Source: Rhodospirillaceae bacterium
GTDB lineage: Bacteria; Pseudomonadota; Alphaproteobacteria; MPNO01; UBA2964
Length of the DNA stretch: 7,411 nucleotides
Direction of reading: 5' to 3'
Assembly (NCBI GenBank): GCA_018660305.1
Contig: JABJKO010000232.1
Span: forward strand, 1-7,411
Below are positions 1 to 5,780 of the stretch, piece after piece. The position numbers and the translations under genes were made by a program. Within the stretch, counting starts at the first letter, position 1. Every line of letters starts with the position of its first letter. Below the pieces are notes generated by a model, which saw only the letters and a list, made by a program, of their open reading frames with translations, made no database searches and was not told the DNA's origin.

Positions 1-652
1 AACGAACCAGAACGGCCGTGGCATCGTCGACGTCGTAACCGATGGAACGGCGCGTGCTGATGGCATCCACCTCGGCGACCGCCCCGCCCATATGGATCAT
101 GCAATCCAGCGCATGGATGCCCAGCGATGTCATACCGCCGGCCGGGCTTTCATCGCGAGAATCCCGCCATGCGCCCTTTGCCATCCCCAAATCGGAGGAT
201 TGGTTGCCGTCAATGTGCAGGATCGTCCCCAGTTCCCCCGCCTCGACCATGGCCTTGAGCGCCTCTGTATTCTTCATGAAGCGGCGGTTATGGCCGATGG
301 CGACGGTAATGCCGGCTTCCTTGCAGGCAGCCATGGCCCGTTCCGCGCTTGCCCGGCTCAGTGTGAAGGGCTTTTCGGTAAAGATTTGTTTGCCGGCCTT
401 CGCAGCCGCAATAATCTGTTCTTCATGCTGCGTGTGGGGTGTCGCCAGCACCACCGCGTCGATGGCGGAATCGTTGATCAGTTCCCCGTAATCGTCGCGC
501 AGATCGATCTTATGGCCGGCACAAAATTCTTCCGCCTTGGCGCGGGTCCGCGTCACACCGGCCGTGAACCGGATGAGATCGCTTTTTCCCTGAACCGACT
601 CAACAAGCAATTGTCCCCAGCGGCCGATGCCGACGATTGCGGCATTTATCAT
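1..652 (-). CDS. Gfo/Idh/MocA-family NAD(P)-dependent oxidoreductase, C-terminus outside window
   Basis: The first 217 residues of a cytoplasmic sugar/polyol-type dehydrogenase are present and the frame is still open at the window edge. Family members are usually 330-390 aa, so roughly the last third is missing. The N-terminal Rossmann fold shows the dinucleotide motif GIGRWG (residues 8-13), then the family signature EKP at 93-95 with K94 as the expected catalytic lysine. GHNRRF (120-125) and GGMTSLGIHALD (172-183) belong to the substrate-binding domain. H180 matches the usual catalytic histidine, but the Asp normally found four residues before it is Ser176 here. The start is ATG at 652, because an AAGGAG ribosome site sits 6 bases upstream; the in-frame GTG just before it would be too close. 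The gene lies downstream of a strong terminator, so it is probably transcribed separately from the TRAP gene. Substrate unknown. Confidence 0.93.
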   Translation of the reverse strand, partial: MINAAIVGIGRWGQLLVESVQGKSDLIRFTAGVTRTRAKAEEFCAGHKIDLRDDYGELINDSAIDAVVLATPHTQHEEQIIAAAKAGKQIFTEKPFTLSRASAERAMAACKEAGITVAIGHNRRFMKNTEALKAMVEAGELGTILHIDGNQSSDLGMAKGAWRDSRDESPAGGMTSLGIHALDCMIHMGGAVAEVDAISTRRSIGYDVDDATAVLVR

Positions 653-658
653 CACCGT

Positions 659-664
659 CTCCTT
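659..664 (-). promoter_or_regulatory. Ribosome binding site of the Gfo/Idh/MocA gene
   Basis: On the minus strand this reads AAGGAG, a near-perfect Shine-Dalgarno sequence 6 bases before ATG 652. It decides between that ATG and the adjacent in-frame GTG (655-653), which would be only 3 bases away. Confidence 0.8.
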
Positions 665-710
665 AGGTTTAAGCGTTCCGTTTGAATGCCTGAAAACAGC
701 GTTCTTGTCA

Positions 711-724
711 CCCGGGCGCCCGGG
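711..724. repeat. Perfect 14-bp GC palindrome CCCGGGCGCCCGGG
   Basis: The sequence equals its own reverse complement over 14 bases. It sits just past the T-tract of the terminator that ends the TRAP gene and 59 bases before the start of the oxidoreductase gene. No T-run follows it on the plus strand, so it is not a clear terminator by itself. It could be a protein-binding site, or it could assist transcription termination. Function is not determined. Confidence 0.5.
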
Positions 725-725
725 C

Positions 726-757
726 AAAAAAACGGCGCCGCCCGAAGGCGACGCCGT
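726..757 (-). terminator. Rho-independent terminator of the TRAP binding-protein gene
   Basis: On the minus strand the transcript forms an 11-bp stem (757-747 with 742-732, one G-U wobble at 751/738) closed by a UUCG loop in the very stable C(UUCG)G context. It is followed by a run of seven T (732-726; the first T also closes the stem). It begins about 37 bases past the stop codon of the TRAP gene. It probably ends the leftward transcript and separates it from the Gfo/Idh/MocA gene. Confidence 0.92.
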
Positions 758-780
758 CTGTTCTTGATCCTAGGTCCGAA

Positions 781-795
781 AGACCGGATCGGTCT
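781..795. repeat. Short inverted repeat AGACCG-N3-CGGTCT at the TRAP gene stop
   Basis: A perfect 6-bp dyad with a 3-base loop (GAT on the plus strand) starts at the stop codon of the TRAP gene, ahead of the main terminator. It could form a small 3'-end hairpin in the mRNA that slows exonucleases, or it could be incidental. Confidence 0.4.
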
Positions 796-1781
796 TATTC
801 ATAGATCAGCGACTTGAGTTTCTTGTAATCGACCGCGTACTTATACTTGTCGTTCACCTTCCACTTGGCGCCATAGATGGTCTTGAGATAAGCCTTGGCG
901 TACTCGCCTTTCAGGGCAAACGTCTTGACGCCAGACTTCTCCAGCTTGACTTCGTCAGCGGCAAGATTCTTGGCAACGACTTCGTCGCTGCGCTTTTCAT
1001 ACTGGGCGCTGATTTTGGTCAAATGATCCCGCTGGGCCTGGGTGAGGCTGTTCCACTTCTTGAGATTGATCACCACCATGAAGGTCGCGCCGTAGAAATT
1101 GGGCGTGATCTTGTATTTCAGGAATTTTTCCCAGCCGTACTTGGTGACAGATCCTTTGGGCCACGCCATGCCATCGACCACACCGCGTTCCAGCCCGGCA
1201 TAAACGTCACTGGGCGAAATGGTGATCGCCGTCGCGTTCATGGCGTTCAGCATGGGCTTGTAGAGACCAGTAGACCGCATCTTACGACCCGAAAGATCAA
1301 TGCCGGTCTTCTTGCTCAGCGTGGGCTTGAACTTGGTGTAAACGTAGAAGGTAGACACGTTGAAGGCCGGCCACGCGAGAATGTGAGAATTGAGCCCTAT
1401 TTTCCAGGCCTTTTTCAACAGATCGTAGGCGCCGTTTGAGCGCATTTCCGTGAGCGACTTGTTGTGCGCCCCGAGAAGACGGGCTTCGGGCATGGTCGCC
1501 CCGTAATAAGGCGTCGGGCAGAAGATCATATCGATCAATCCGCGCTTCACCAGACCACCCTGCTTGCGGAAGGGTGTAATTTCAGGCCCACCGATATACT
1601 TCAGCTTGAGCCCGACATTATTCTTCTGGGCGGGCTTCATGAATTCGTTCAGAAACACCACCACATGATCATGGTTTCGTTGCTGACAGGTCGAGACCTT
1701 GATGGTCTGTGCCTGTGCCGGCAATGACCCGGCCAATACGGCCGTTGCCATCGCGGGTAGTAATATTGATTTAAGCTTCAT
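795..1781 (-). CDS. dctP: TRAP transporter periplasmic solute-binding protein, DctP family
   Basis: This 328-aa protein is the high-affinity periplasmic receptor of a tripartite ATP-independent transporter, which normally hands organic acids to a DctQ/DctM membrane pair driven by ion gradients. A Sec signal peptide is clear: K2 and K4, a hydrophobic core at about residues 5-19, and a likely cleavage after AQA (22-24). The family arginine that pairs with the ligand carboxylate fits R169 in GRKMRS (165-170). The next family block is SPSDVYAGLERGVVDG (189-204). Length is typical. The start is ATG 1781, with GGGAG 6 bases upstream. No DctQ or DctM gene lies in the window. The gene follows the aldehyde dehydrogenase by 132 bases on the same strand and ends in a strong terminator. 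The mature protein is unusually lysine-rich (about 40 Lys against about 22 acidic residues) and has two cysteines, C32 and C88. The ligand is unknown. Confidence 0.92.
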   Translation of the reverse strand: MKLKSILLPAMATAVLAGSLPAQAQTIKVSTCQQRNHDHVVVFLNEFMKPAQKNNVGLKLKYIGGPEITPFRKQGGLVKRGLIDMIFCPTPYYGATMPEARLLGAHNKSLTEMRSNGAYDLLKKAWKIGLNSHILAWPAFNVSTFYVYTKFKPTLSKKTGIDLSGRKMRSTGLYKPMLNAMNATAITISPSDVYAGLERGVVDGMAWPKGSVTKYGWEKFLKYKITPNFYGATFMVVINLKKWNSLTQAQRDHLTKISAQYEKRSDEVVAKNLAADEVKLEKSGVKTFALKGEYAKAYLKTIYGAKWKVNDKYKYAVDYKKLKSLIYE

Positions 1782-1807
1782 CTCATTCTCCCTCTTACAA
1801 AAGTGCT

Positions 1808-1850
1808 AACCAAGAATTTAGTTTGCGCAATTATGCCGCTTTGCTTGGTT
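1808..1850. repeat. Spaced inverted repeat AACCAAG...CTTGGTT upstream of the TRAP gene
   Basis: AACCAAG (1808-1814) and CTTGGTT (1844-1850) are perfect 7-base inverted arms separated by 29 bases. They lie within the 132-base gap between the aldehyde dehydrogenase stop and the TRAP gene start. This gap has no convincing terminator. The arms could be paired half-sites for a regulator of the TRAP gene or a weak mRNA structure. I see no clear sigma-70 promoter here. Confidence 0.3.
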
Positions 1851-1913
1851 GAAAGGCAGGTTGAGGGGCGTAATGAAAATGCACAAGCCCCCCTTGGCAT
1901 AAATTTTCGGACG

Positions 1914-3434
1914 CTATGCCTCTTCCTTTGGACGTGCGACCACCATGTCGTACCAGGGCTTCTTGTCACGGGTCCTGGCATCGTCAACATAAAGTGTTTT
2001 GAGCTCGGTATATTCGTGGAGTCCTTCGTCGCCGAATTCACGGCCGACGCCCGACTGCTTGTAGCCGCCGAACGGGGCCCGCTCGGACAACATATGCCAT
2101 TCGTTGATCCAGATGGTGCCCGACCGCAGCTTGGACGCGACACCCTTCGCCTTGTCCAGGTCCTCGCTCCACACGCCCGCCGAAAGCCCGAAGATGGAAT
2201 CGTTGGCCATGGCTATGGCCTCATCCGGTGTGTCGTATTTCAGCACCGAGAGCACCGGGCCGAAAATTTCCTCCTGCGCGATGCGCATATTGTTGGTGAC
2301 ATCGGTGAACAAGGTCGGCTGAACGAACGAGCCCTTGTCGAGATCGCCGCCGGTCGCCCGCGCGCCGCCACAAACGAGTTTGGCGCCTTCCTTCTTGCCG
2401 ATTTCCACATAATCGAGGACGGATTTCATCTGACCGTCTGAAACAACAGGACCAAGCTGGGTCGCGGGGTCCAGCGGATCGCCCATGGTCATGGCGTTGA
2501 GCTTCTCCACCATCTGCTCGACAAAACCATCATGGGCTTTCCGGTCCAGCATCAGCCGCGTGCCGGATTCGCAGACCTGGCCCTGATGATAGAACGAGGC
2601 CCAGATGGAACCATCGATGGCGATGTCCCAATTGGCGTCGTTGAGCACGATATTGGCGCCCTTGCCGCCGCATTCCAGCGTGACTTTTTTCAGCGTAGCG
2701 GCTGCCCTGGCCATGATGTCCCGGCCCACCTCGGTGGAGCCGGTAAAGGCCACCTTGTCCACATCTGGGTGGCCGGTCATGGCATGACCGATCACCCCGC
2801 CGGGACCGGTGATGATATTGACCACACCCTGCGGAAATCCGACCTCGTCAAACACCCTGGCCAGTTCCAGCGCCATCATGGGCGTCACCGAGGCCGGTTT
2901 GAGCACTACTGTATTGCCGGTCGCCAGCGCCGGTCCCAGCTTCCAGATCGCCATCATGTAGGGAAAATTCCACGGGATGATCTGGGCGCAGACACCCATG
3001 GGCTCGCGGATGGTGTAGTTGAACGACCGTCCTTCGCGCATCATGCCGTCGATGGGCTCCGCTTCCTCGTTGAAGCGCTTGGCCTGTTCGGCGAAGAAGG
3101 CCAGTTGGCGGGAGGCAAGAAACGCGTCGGCGCCGGTTTTGTTGATGGTACCGCCTGAATCCAGGGATTCGATCCTTGCGTAATCCTTCATGCGGTCTTT
3201 TAGAAGCGCCGCGGCCTTGCCGATGAGATCACTACGTTCTTCTCCCGACATACGCGGCCATGGGCCTTCGTCAAAGGCCTTGCGCGCGGCGGCAACCGCC
3301 TTGTCCACATCGGCGACACCGCCCTGCGGAATGCTGGCGATGGCTTCGCCGTTATAGGGATTGATGGAATCGTACCGGTCGCCGTTATCGGCATCGACGA
3401 ACTGGCCGTCGATATACATTTTATAGGTTTCCAT
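1914..3434 (-). CDS. NAD(P)-dependent aldehyde dehydrogenase (ALDH superfamily)
   Basis: This 506-aa cytoplasmic enzyme should oxidise an aldehyde to its carboxylic acid with NAD(P)+. All key parts are visible in order: PWNFP (154-158, N156 stabilises the thiohemiacetal), KPAS (179-182, cofactor-binding K179), FTGSTEVG (230-237), the general base E254 in LECGGK, the catalytic nucleophile C288 in GQVCES, EEIFGP (388-393), and PFGGYKQSG (454-462). Length and order fit the classical non-acylating ALDHs (betaine-, phenylacet- and benzaldehyde-type). Substrate cannot be assigned from sequence alone. The start is ATG 3434, with GGGAGA 4 bases upstream. It lies between the TauE/SafE permease gene (78 bases upstream) and the TRAP receptor gene, suggesting that the aldehyde is an intermediate derived from an imported compound. 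Sulfoacetaldehyde is one possibility given the permease, but this is speculative. Confidence 0.96.
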   Translation of the reverse strand: METYKMYIDGQFVDADNGDRYDSINPYNGEAIASIPQGGVADVDKAVAAARKAFDEGPWPRMSGEERSDLIGKAAALLKDRMKDYARIESLDSGGTINKTGADAFLASRQLAFFAEQAKRFNEEAEPIDGMMREGRSFNYTIREPMGVCAQIIPWNFPYMMAIWKLGPALATGNTVVLKPASVTPMMALELARVFDEVGFPQGVVNIITGPGGVIGHAMTGHPDVDKVAFTGSTEVGRDIMARAAATLKKVTLECGGKGANIVLNDANWDIAIDGSIWASFYHQGQVCESGTRLMLDRKAHDGFVEQMVEKLNAMTMGDPLDPATQLGPVVSDGQMKSVLDYVEIGKKEGAKLVCGGARATGGDLDKGSFVQPTLFTDVTNNMRIAQEEIFGPVLSVLKYDTPDEAIAMANDSIFGLSAGVWSEDLDKAKGVASKLRSGTIWINEWHMLSERAPFGGYKQSGVGREFGDEGLHEYTELKTLYVDDARTRDKKPWYDMVVARPKEEA

Positions 3435-3461
3435 GATGTCTCCCGCTGTGCTCTGGAAATT

Positions 3462-3479
3462 TGCGCTCTGTATAGCGCA
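3462..3479 (-). promoter_or_regulatory. Operator-like dyad TGCGCT-N6-AGCGCA before the aldehyde dehydrogenase
   Basis: A perfect 6-bp inverted repeat with a 6-base spacer lies 27 bases upstream of the ALDH start. On the minus strand its centre reads TATACA, which resembles a -10 box. A weak -35-like TTACGC sits 17 bases further upstream. This layout would suit a promoter overlapped by a repressor site. It could instead be a hairpin in a read-through transcript from the permease gene; there is no T-tract, so a terminator is unlikely. Confidence 0.35.
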
Positions 3480-3512
3480 TGCGGGCGGCGGGCGTAACCG
3501 GTGGCTAGGCTC

Positions 3513-4247
3513 TCAGAACACCAGGATCGTGAAACCCGTCGCGATCAGCAGCCATAGGGCGGCTTTTCGAAAATAGGATTTGGGCATGGTCGCGAACAGC
3601 CGGGCACCCAACCACACGCCGAGCAGAGACGCCGGGGTCAGGAAAAGACCGCGCAGCACGACATTGGTCGAAAACCCGCCTCCAAGGGCAATCGATATCA
3701 GAACCACCAGGGTCATCACCGTGACGCTGATCACAATGTTAGCGCGCTGGATCTCCGCCGGATGGGGTGACGCCAAAAAGTAGAGGGCGATGGGCGGTCC
3801 ACCCACGCCGCTGGCGCCGGTGATCCCGCCGGCCAGCGCCCCGACAAGGGCGCTCGGCAGTCCCCCTCTCGCGCCGCCATAGACCCAGCCGCTCATCAGG
3901 ATCGCGGCAAACACCAGGATGAAGCCGCCCATGGACCGGCGCACCAGCTGGGGGTCGAGATGAAACAGCAGATAAGCGCCCAGAGGCACAAAGACGAAGA
4001 GCCCGGCAAACAAGGGAAACAGTTCGCGCCACACCGCCTGGCGGGCGGCCGATGGATAGAGTTGCGCCGAGCCGCAGACCATGGCCACACCCACCATGGC
4101 GATGGCTTCCACCGGGCTGTAAAGAACGCTCAGAAGCGGCACCATCAGAAGCGCACCGCCGAATCCCGTATAGCCGTGGATCAAACCATTGAGGACAGCA
4201 ACACCAAGGGCATAAAAAAGGGCGGTATCAACGATACTCGGATCCAT
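3513..4247 (-). CDS. TauE/SafE (TSUP) family membrane permease
   Basis: This 244-aa inner-membrane protein has about eight hydrophobic stretches. The two-fold repeat typical of the sulfite exporter TauE/SafE family is visible: GYTGFGGALLMVPLL (25-39) in the first half and GITGASGVGGPPIALYF (141-157) in the second. Members move small anions such as sulfite, sulfoacetate or other organic acids; specificity is not readable here. I chose ATG 4247 (protein starts MDPSIVDTAL) because the hydrophobic domain begins right after it. The open frame extends upstream to 4373, but that part overlaps the preceding gene and reads as Arg-rich shadow sequence. There is no clear Shine-Dalgarno, and the start lies 5 bases after the upstream stop, which suggests translational coupling. 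The length of 244 aa is normal for the family. Confidence 0.9.
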   Translation of the reverse strand: MDPSIVDTALFYALGVAVLNGLIHGYTGFGGALLMVPLLSVLYSPVEAIAMVGVAMVCGSAQLYPSAARQAVWRELFPLFAGLFVFVPLGAYLLFHLDPQLVRRSMGGFILVFAAILMSGWVYGGARGGLPSALVGALAGGITGASGVGGPPIALYFLASPHPAEIQRANIVISVTVMTLVVLISIALGGGFSTNVVLRGLFLTPASLLGVWLGARLFATMPKSYFRKAALWLLIATGFTILVF

Positions 4248-4252
4248 TCTGG

Positions 4253-4681
4253 TCAGCTGTCCGGTTCTGACCGATGGAATCCCGCCGCGGCGGCACCGAT
4301 CGCCTGTTCTATTTCCATCCCGGTCATGAGTTCCCGAAAAAGCTCTTCCCCGAGGAGATCGCGAAACTGCCATTGAGCGGCATCGAGCGCGCGGAACTCA
4401 TGCCACGCCTTCGTGTCACCGGGCTCCAATTCGTAGATCCCGGCCCATTCAAGAAAATCATCGCATTTCCCGAAAACCTGACAGGTATGAAACGCGGAAT
4501 ACAGTAACGCCGCCGTATCGGCATCAGCCGGGAGATAAATTCTGCACGGCAGGACCACACGCTTGGCACCCCGGCAAAAGACGATGGATTGCCATTCTTC
4601 CCCGACATCCGGCGCGTCATTCATGGCGGCTGAAATTTCCAATTCCTTTGCAAGTTCGGAAAGGCGGGCGGCAAAATTCAT
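4253..4681 (-). CDS. Uncharacterised small cytoplasmic protein, 142 aa
   Basis: I do not recognise this family. The frame is supported as coding by its position directly before the permease gene (5-base gap) and by a balanced composition. It has no signal peptide or membrane segment. It begins with a probable amphipathic helix (residues 1-20). A central part holds four cysteines (C36, C46, C67, C73) and two histidines (H65, H94), and the C-terminal half is acidic and helical with several tryptophans (W79, W93, W104). The cysteines and histidines could bind a metal, but they do not form a classic zinc-finger spacing. No good Shine-Dalgarno precedes ATG 4681; the internal Met20 is an alternative start with no better site. 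As first gene of the leftward cluster it may be transcribed from the divergent region. Confidence 0.7.
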   Translation of the reverse strand: MNFAARLSELAKELEISAAMNDAPDVGEEWQSIVFCRGAKRVVLPCRIYLPADADTAALLYSAFHTCQVFGKCDDFLEWAGIYELEPGDTKAWHEFRALDAAQWQFRDLLGEELFRELMTGMEIEQAIGAAAAGFHRSEPDS

Positions 4682-4702
4682 GGATGATCAGTAATTGTTG
4701 GT

Positions 4703-4720
4703 TTGGTCCGGCGCGACCAA
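4703..4720. promoter_or_regulatory. Operator-like dyad TTGGTC-N6-GACCAA in the divergent region
   Basis: A perfect 6-bp inverted repeat spaced by 6 bases lies 22 bases upstream of the leftward gene start (4681) and about 110 bases upstream of the enoyl-CoA hydratase start. It immediately abuts a second dyad. Its position suits a regulator controlling one or both divergent units. The protein that would bind is not in the window. Confidence 0.45.
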
Positions 4721-4735
4721 TTGCGGCTACCGCAA
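4721..4735. promoter_or_regulatory. Operator-like dyad TTGCGG-N3-CCGCAA in the divergent region
   Basis: A perfect 6-bp inverted repeat with a 3-base centre directly follows the 4703-4720 dyad with no gap. The outer TTGC/GCAA halves resemble MarR-type operators, which is a loose comparison only. No convincing -35/-10 pair can be assigned around it, although an AT-rich GGATAATATC stretch follows at 4736-4745. Confidence 0.45.
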
Positions 4736-4818
4736 GGATAATATCAGACCGCCCCAACGCCCGCACCTTGACGCGCCGGTAACGCATGCCGATGATCGGG
4801 CCACATCAAAATCTCATC

Positions 4819-4825
4819 AGGGGGA
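4819..4825 (+). promoter_or_regulatory. Ribosome binding site of the enoyl-CoA hydratase gene
   Basis: AGGGGGA lies 4 bases before ATG 4830. It fixes the start there rather than at the upstream in-frame ATG 4695, which would add 45 residues with no family similarity and would run through the putative operators. Confidence 0.75.
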
Positions 4826-4829
4826 ACAC

Positions 4830-5696
4830 ATGGCACGGAAACCGGCGGCAAAGGCTGCAAAGAAGGCACCCAAGAAAACTACTAAAAAAGCGGCGCCTAA
4901 ATCCAAATACAAATTCATCATCGTCACCAAGCGTAACCAGATCTGCCAGATACAGCTCAACCGGCCCGAGGCGATGAACGCGCTGAATATCGAGATGGCC
5001 AAGGAAATCACCGATGTGCTGATCGAGGTCGAGAACGACCGCAAGATCATGGCGGTCATCCTGTGCGGTAATGATCGGGCCTTCTGCGCCGGCGCCGATC
5101 TCGGACGCATGGGCAGCAAACCGTCCGAACGGTTCGACATGTACCGCGAGCGTTTCAATGTCGCCCCCAACCGTCAGATGTACCGGGTCCTGTGCTTCTA
5201 TACCAAGCCGGTGATCTCGGCGGTGGAAGGCTACTGTCTGGGCGGCGGTTTCGAGACCGCCATGTGGGGTGATTTCATCGTCGCCGGCGAAAATGCCCAG
5301 TTCGGTCTGCCGGAAGTGCGCCACAGCCTGATCCCCGGCGGTGGCGGCACCCAGAATTTGCCGCGGCTCATCGGGCCGGCATTAGCCAAGGAAATGATCT
5401 GGACCGGACGTCGTATCAAGGCGGCGGAGGCCAAGGAGCTCCGCATCGTCAATCACGTGGTGCCCGCCGGTCAGGCGGTCAAGAAAGCCCGCGAGATCGT
5501 CGCTGAAATGGCAAAGAACGGCCCGCTCGGGATCATGATGAGCAAGCTCTCCATCAACCGCGGCATGGACCAGAGCCGGTTCAACGGCTTCCTCGGCGAG
5601 GGGGATCTGGCGCATATGCTGACCTTCTCCGAAGACCGCCCCGAAGGCCTCAAGGCCTTCAAGGAACGACGCCAGGCCAAGTTCAAGGGCCAGTAG
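4830..5696 (+). CDS. Enoyl-CoA hydratase/isomerase (crotonase family) with lysine-rich N-terminal tail
   Basis: This 288-aa protein should add water to, or isomerise, a trans-2-enoyl-CoA. The catalytic core starts near Y27. It shows NRPEAMNALN (44-53), the oxyanion-hole/CoA loop FCAGADLGRM (85-94), and GYCLGGGFETAM (135-146) followed by FGLPEV (158-163). E142 and E162 match the two catalytic glutamates of rat mitochondrial hydratase (E144 and E164), so genuine hydratase activity is plausible. IPGGGGTQ (168-175) and the C-terminal SEDRPEGLKAFKERR (267-281) are typical. The core is of normal length (about 260 aa). Residues 2-28 are an added tail with 11 lysines plus Ala, Pro and Thr, resembling a histone-H1-type tail. 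No start codon lies between this tail and the core, so it is not an annotation artefact. The gene probably forms an operon with the UbiD-family gene 84 bases downstream. Confidence 0.94.
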   Translation: MARKPAAKAAKKAPKKTTKKAAPKSKYKFIIVTKRNQICQIQLNRPEAMNALNIEMAKEITDVLIEVENDRKIMAVILCGNDRAFCAGADLGRMGSKPSERFDMYRERFNVAPNRQMYRVLCFYTKPVISAVEGYCLGGGFETAMWGDFIVAGENAQFGLPEVRHSLIPGGGGTQNLPRLIGPALAKEMIWTGRRIKAAEAKELRIVNHVVPAGQAVKKAREIVAEMAKNGPLGIMMSKLSINRGMDQSRFNGFLGEGDLAHMLTFSEDRPEGLKAFKERRQAKFKGQ

Positions 5697-5743
5697 CCGA
5701 GATTCCTTGGCCTTCGCGGCGGCATTGGGTAAAACAGACCAAA

Positions 5744-5761
5744 CCATACGCTGACGTATGG
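5744..5761. repeat. Perfect 7-bp hairpin CCATACG-CTGA-CGTATGG between the two plus-strand genes
   Basis: The arms 5744-5750 and 5755-5761 pair exactly around a 4-base loop. The element ends 7 bases before the Shine-Dalgarno of the UbiD gene. It lacks a T-tract, so it is not an intrinsic terminator. It may be an mRNA-processing or stability element, a translation-tuning hairpin, or a DNA operator. Confidence 0.5.
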
Positions 5762-5768
5762 CAGAAAT

Positions 5769-5773
5769 GAGGA
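5769..5773 (+). promoter_or_regulatory. Ribosome binding site of the UbiD-family gene
   Basis: GAGGA lies 7 bases upstream of ATG 5781. The internal Met40 (5898), where the normal UbiD-like N-terminus begins, has no such site, so the longer protein is the better call. Confidence 0.7.
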
Positions 5774-5780
5774 TGAATAC

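Noticed and set aside
92..685. Plus-strand open frame of 197 codons over the oxidoreductase gene
   Set aside because: The minus strand here encodes GxGxxG and EKP motifs of a Gfo/Idh/MocA enzyme with a good ribosome site. The plus frame shows no family features.
1861..1913. Possible terminator after the aldehyde dehydrogenase (GGGGC...GCCCC arms)
   Set aside because: The arms are only about 5 bp with a long loop and no T-tract, too weak to support a terminator call.
1803..2441. Plus-strand open frame of 212 codons over the ALDH C-terminal half
   Set aside because: It is antisense to the conserved ALDH blocks EEIFGP and PFGGYKQSG and has no ribosome site or recognisable domain.
2532..3158. 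Plus-strand open frame of 208 codons over the ALDH catalytic region
   Set aside because: It is antisense to the ALDH catalytic Cys and Glu blocks. Its composition is typical of a shadow frame.
4248..4373. N-terminal extension of the TauE/SafE permease by 42 residues
   Set aside because: The added sequence is Arg/Gly-rich, overlaps the preceding gene in another frame, and has no family counterpart. ATG 4247 directly precedes the hydrophobic domain.
4695..4829. Upstream start adding 45 residues to the enoyl-CoA hydratase
   Set aside because: ATG 4695 has no ribosome site and the extension would span the inverted repeats of the divergent region. ATG 4830 has AGGGGGA 4 bases upstream.
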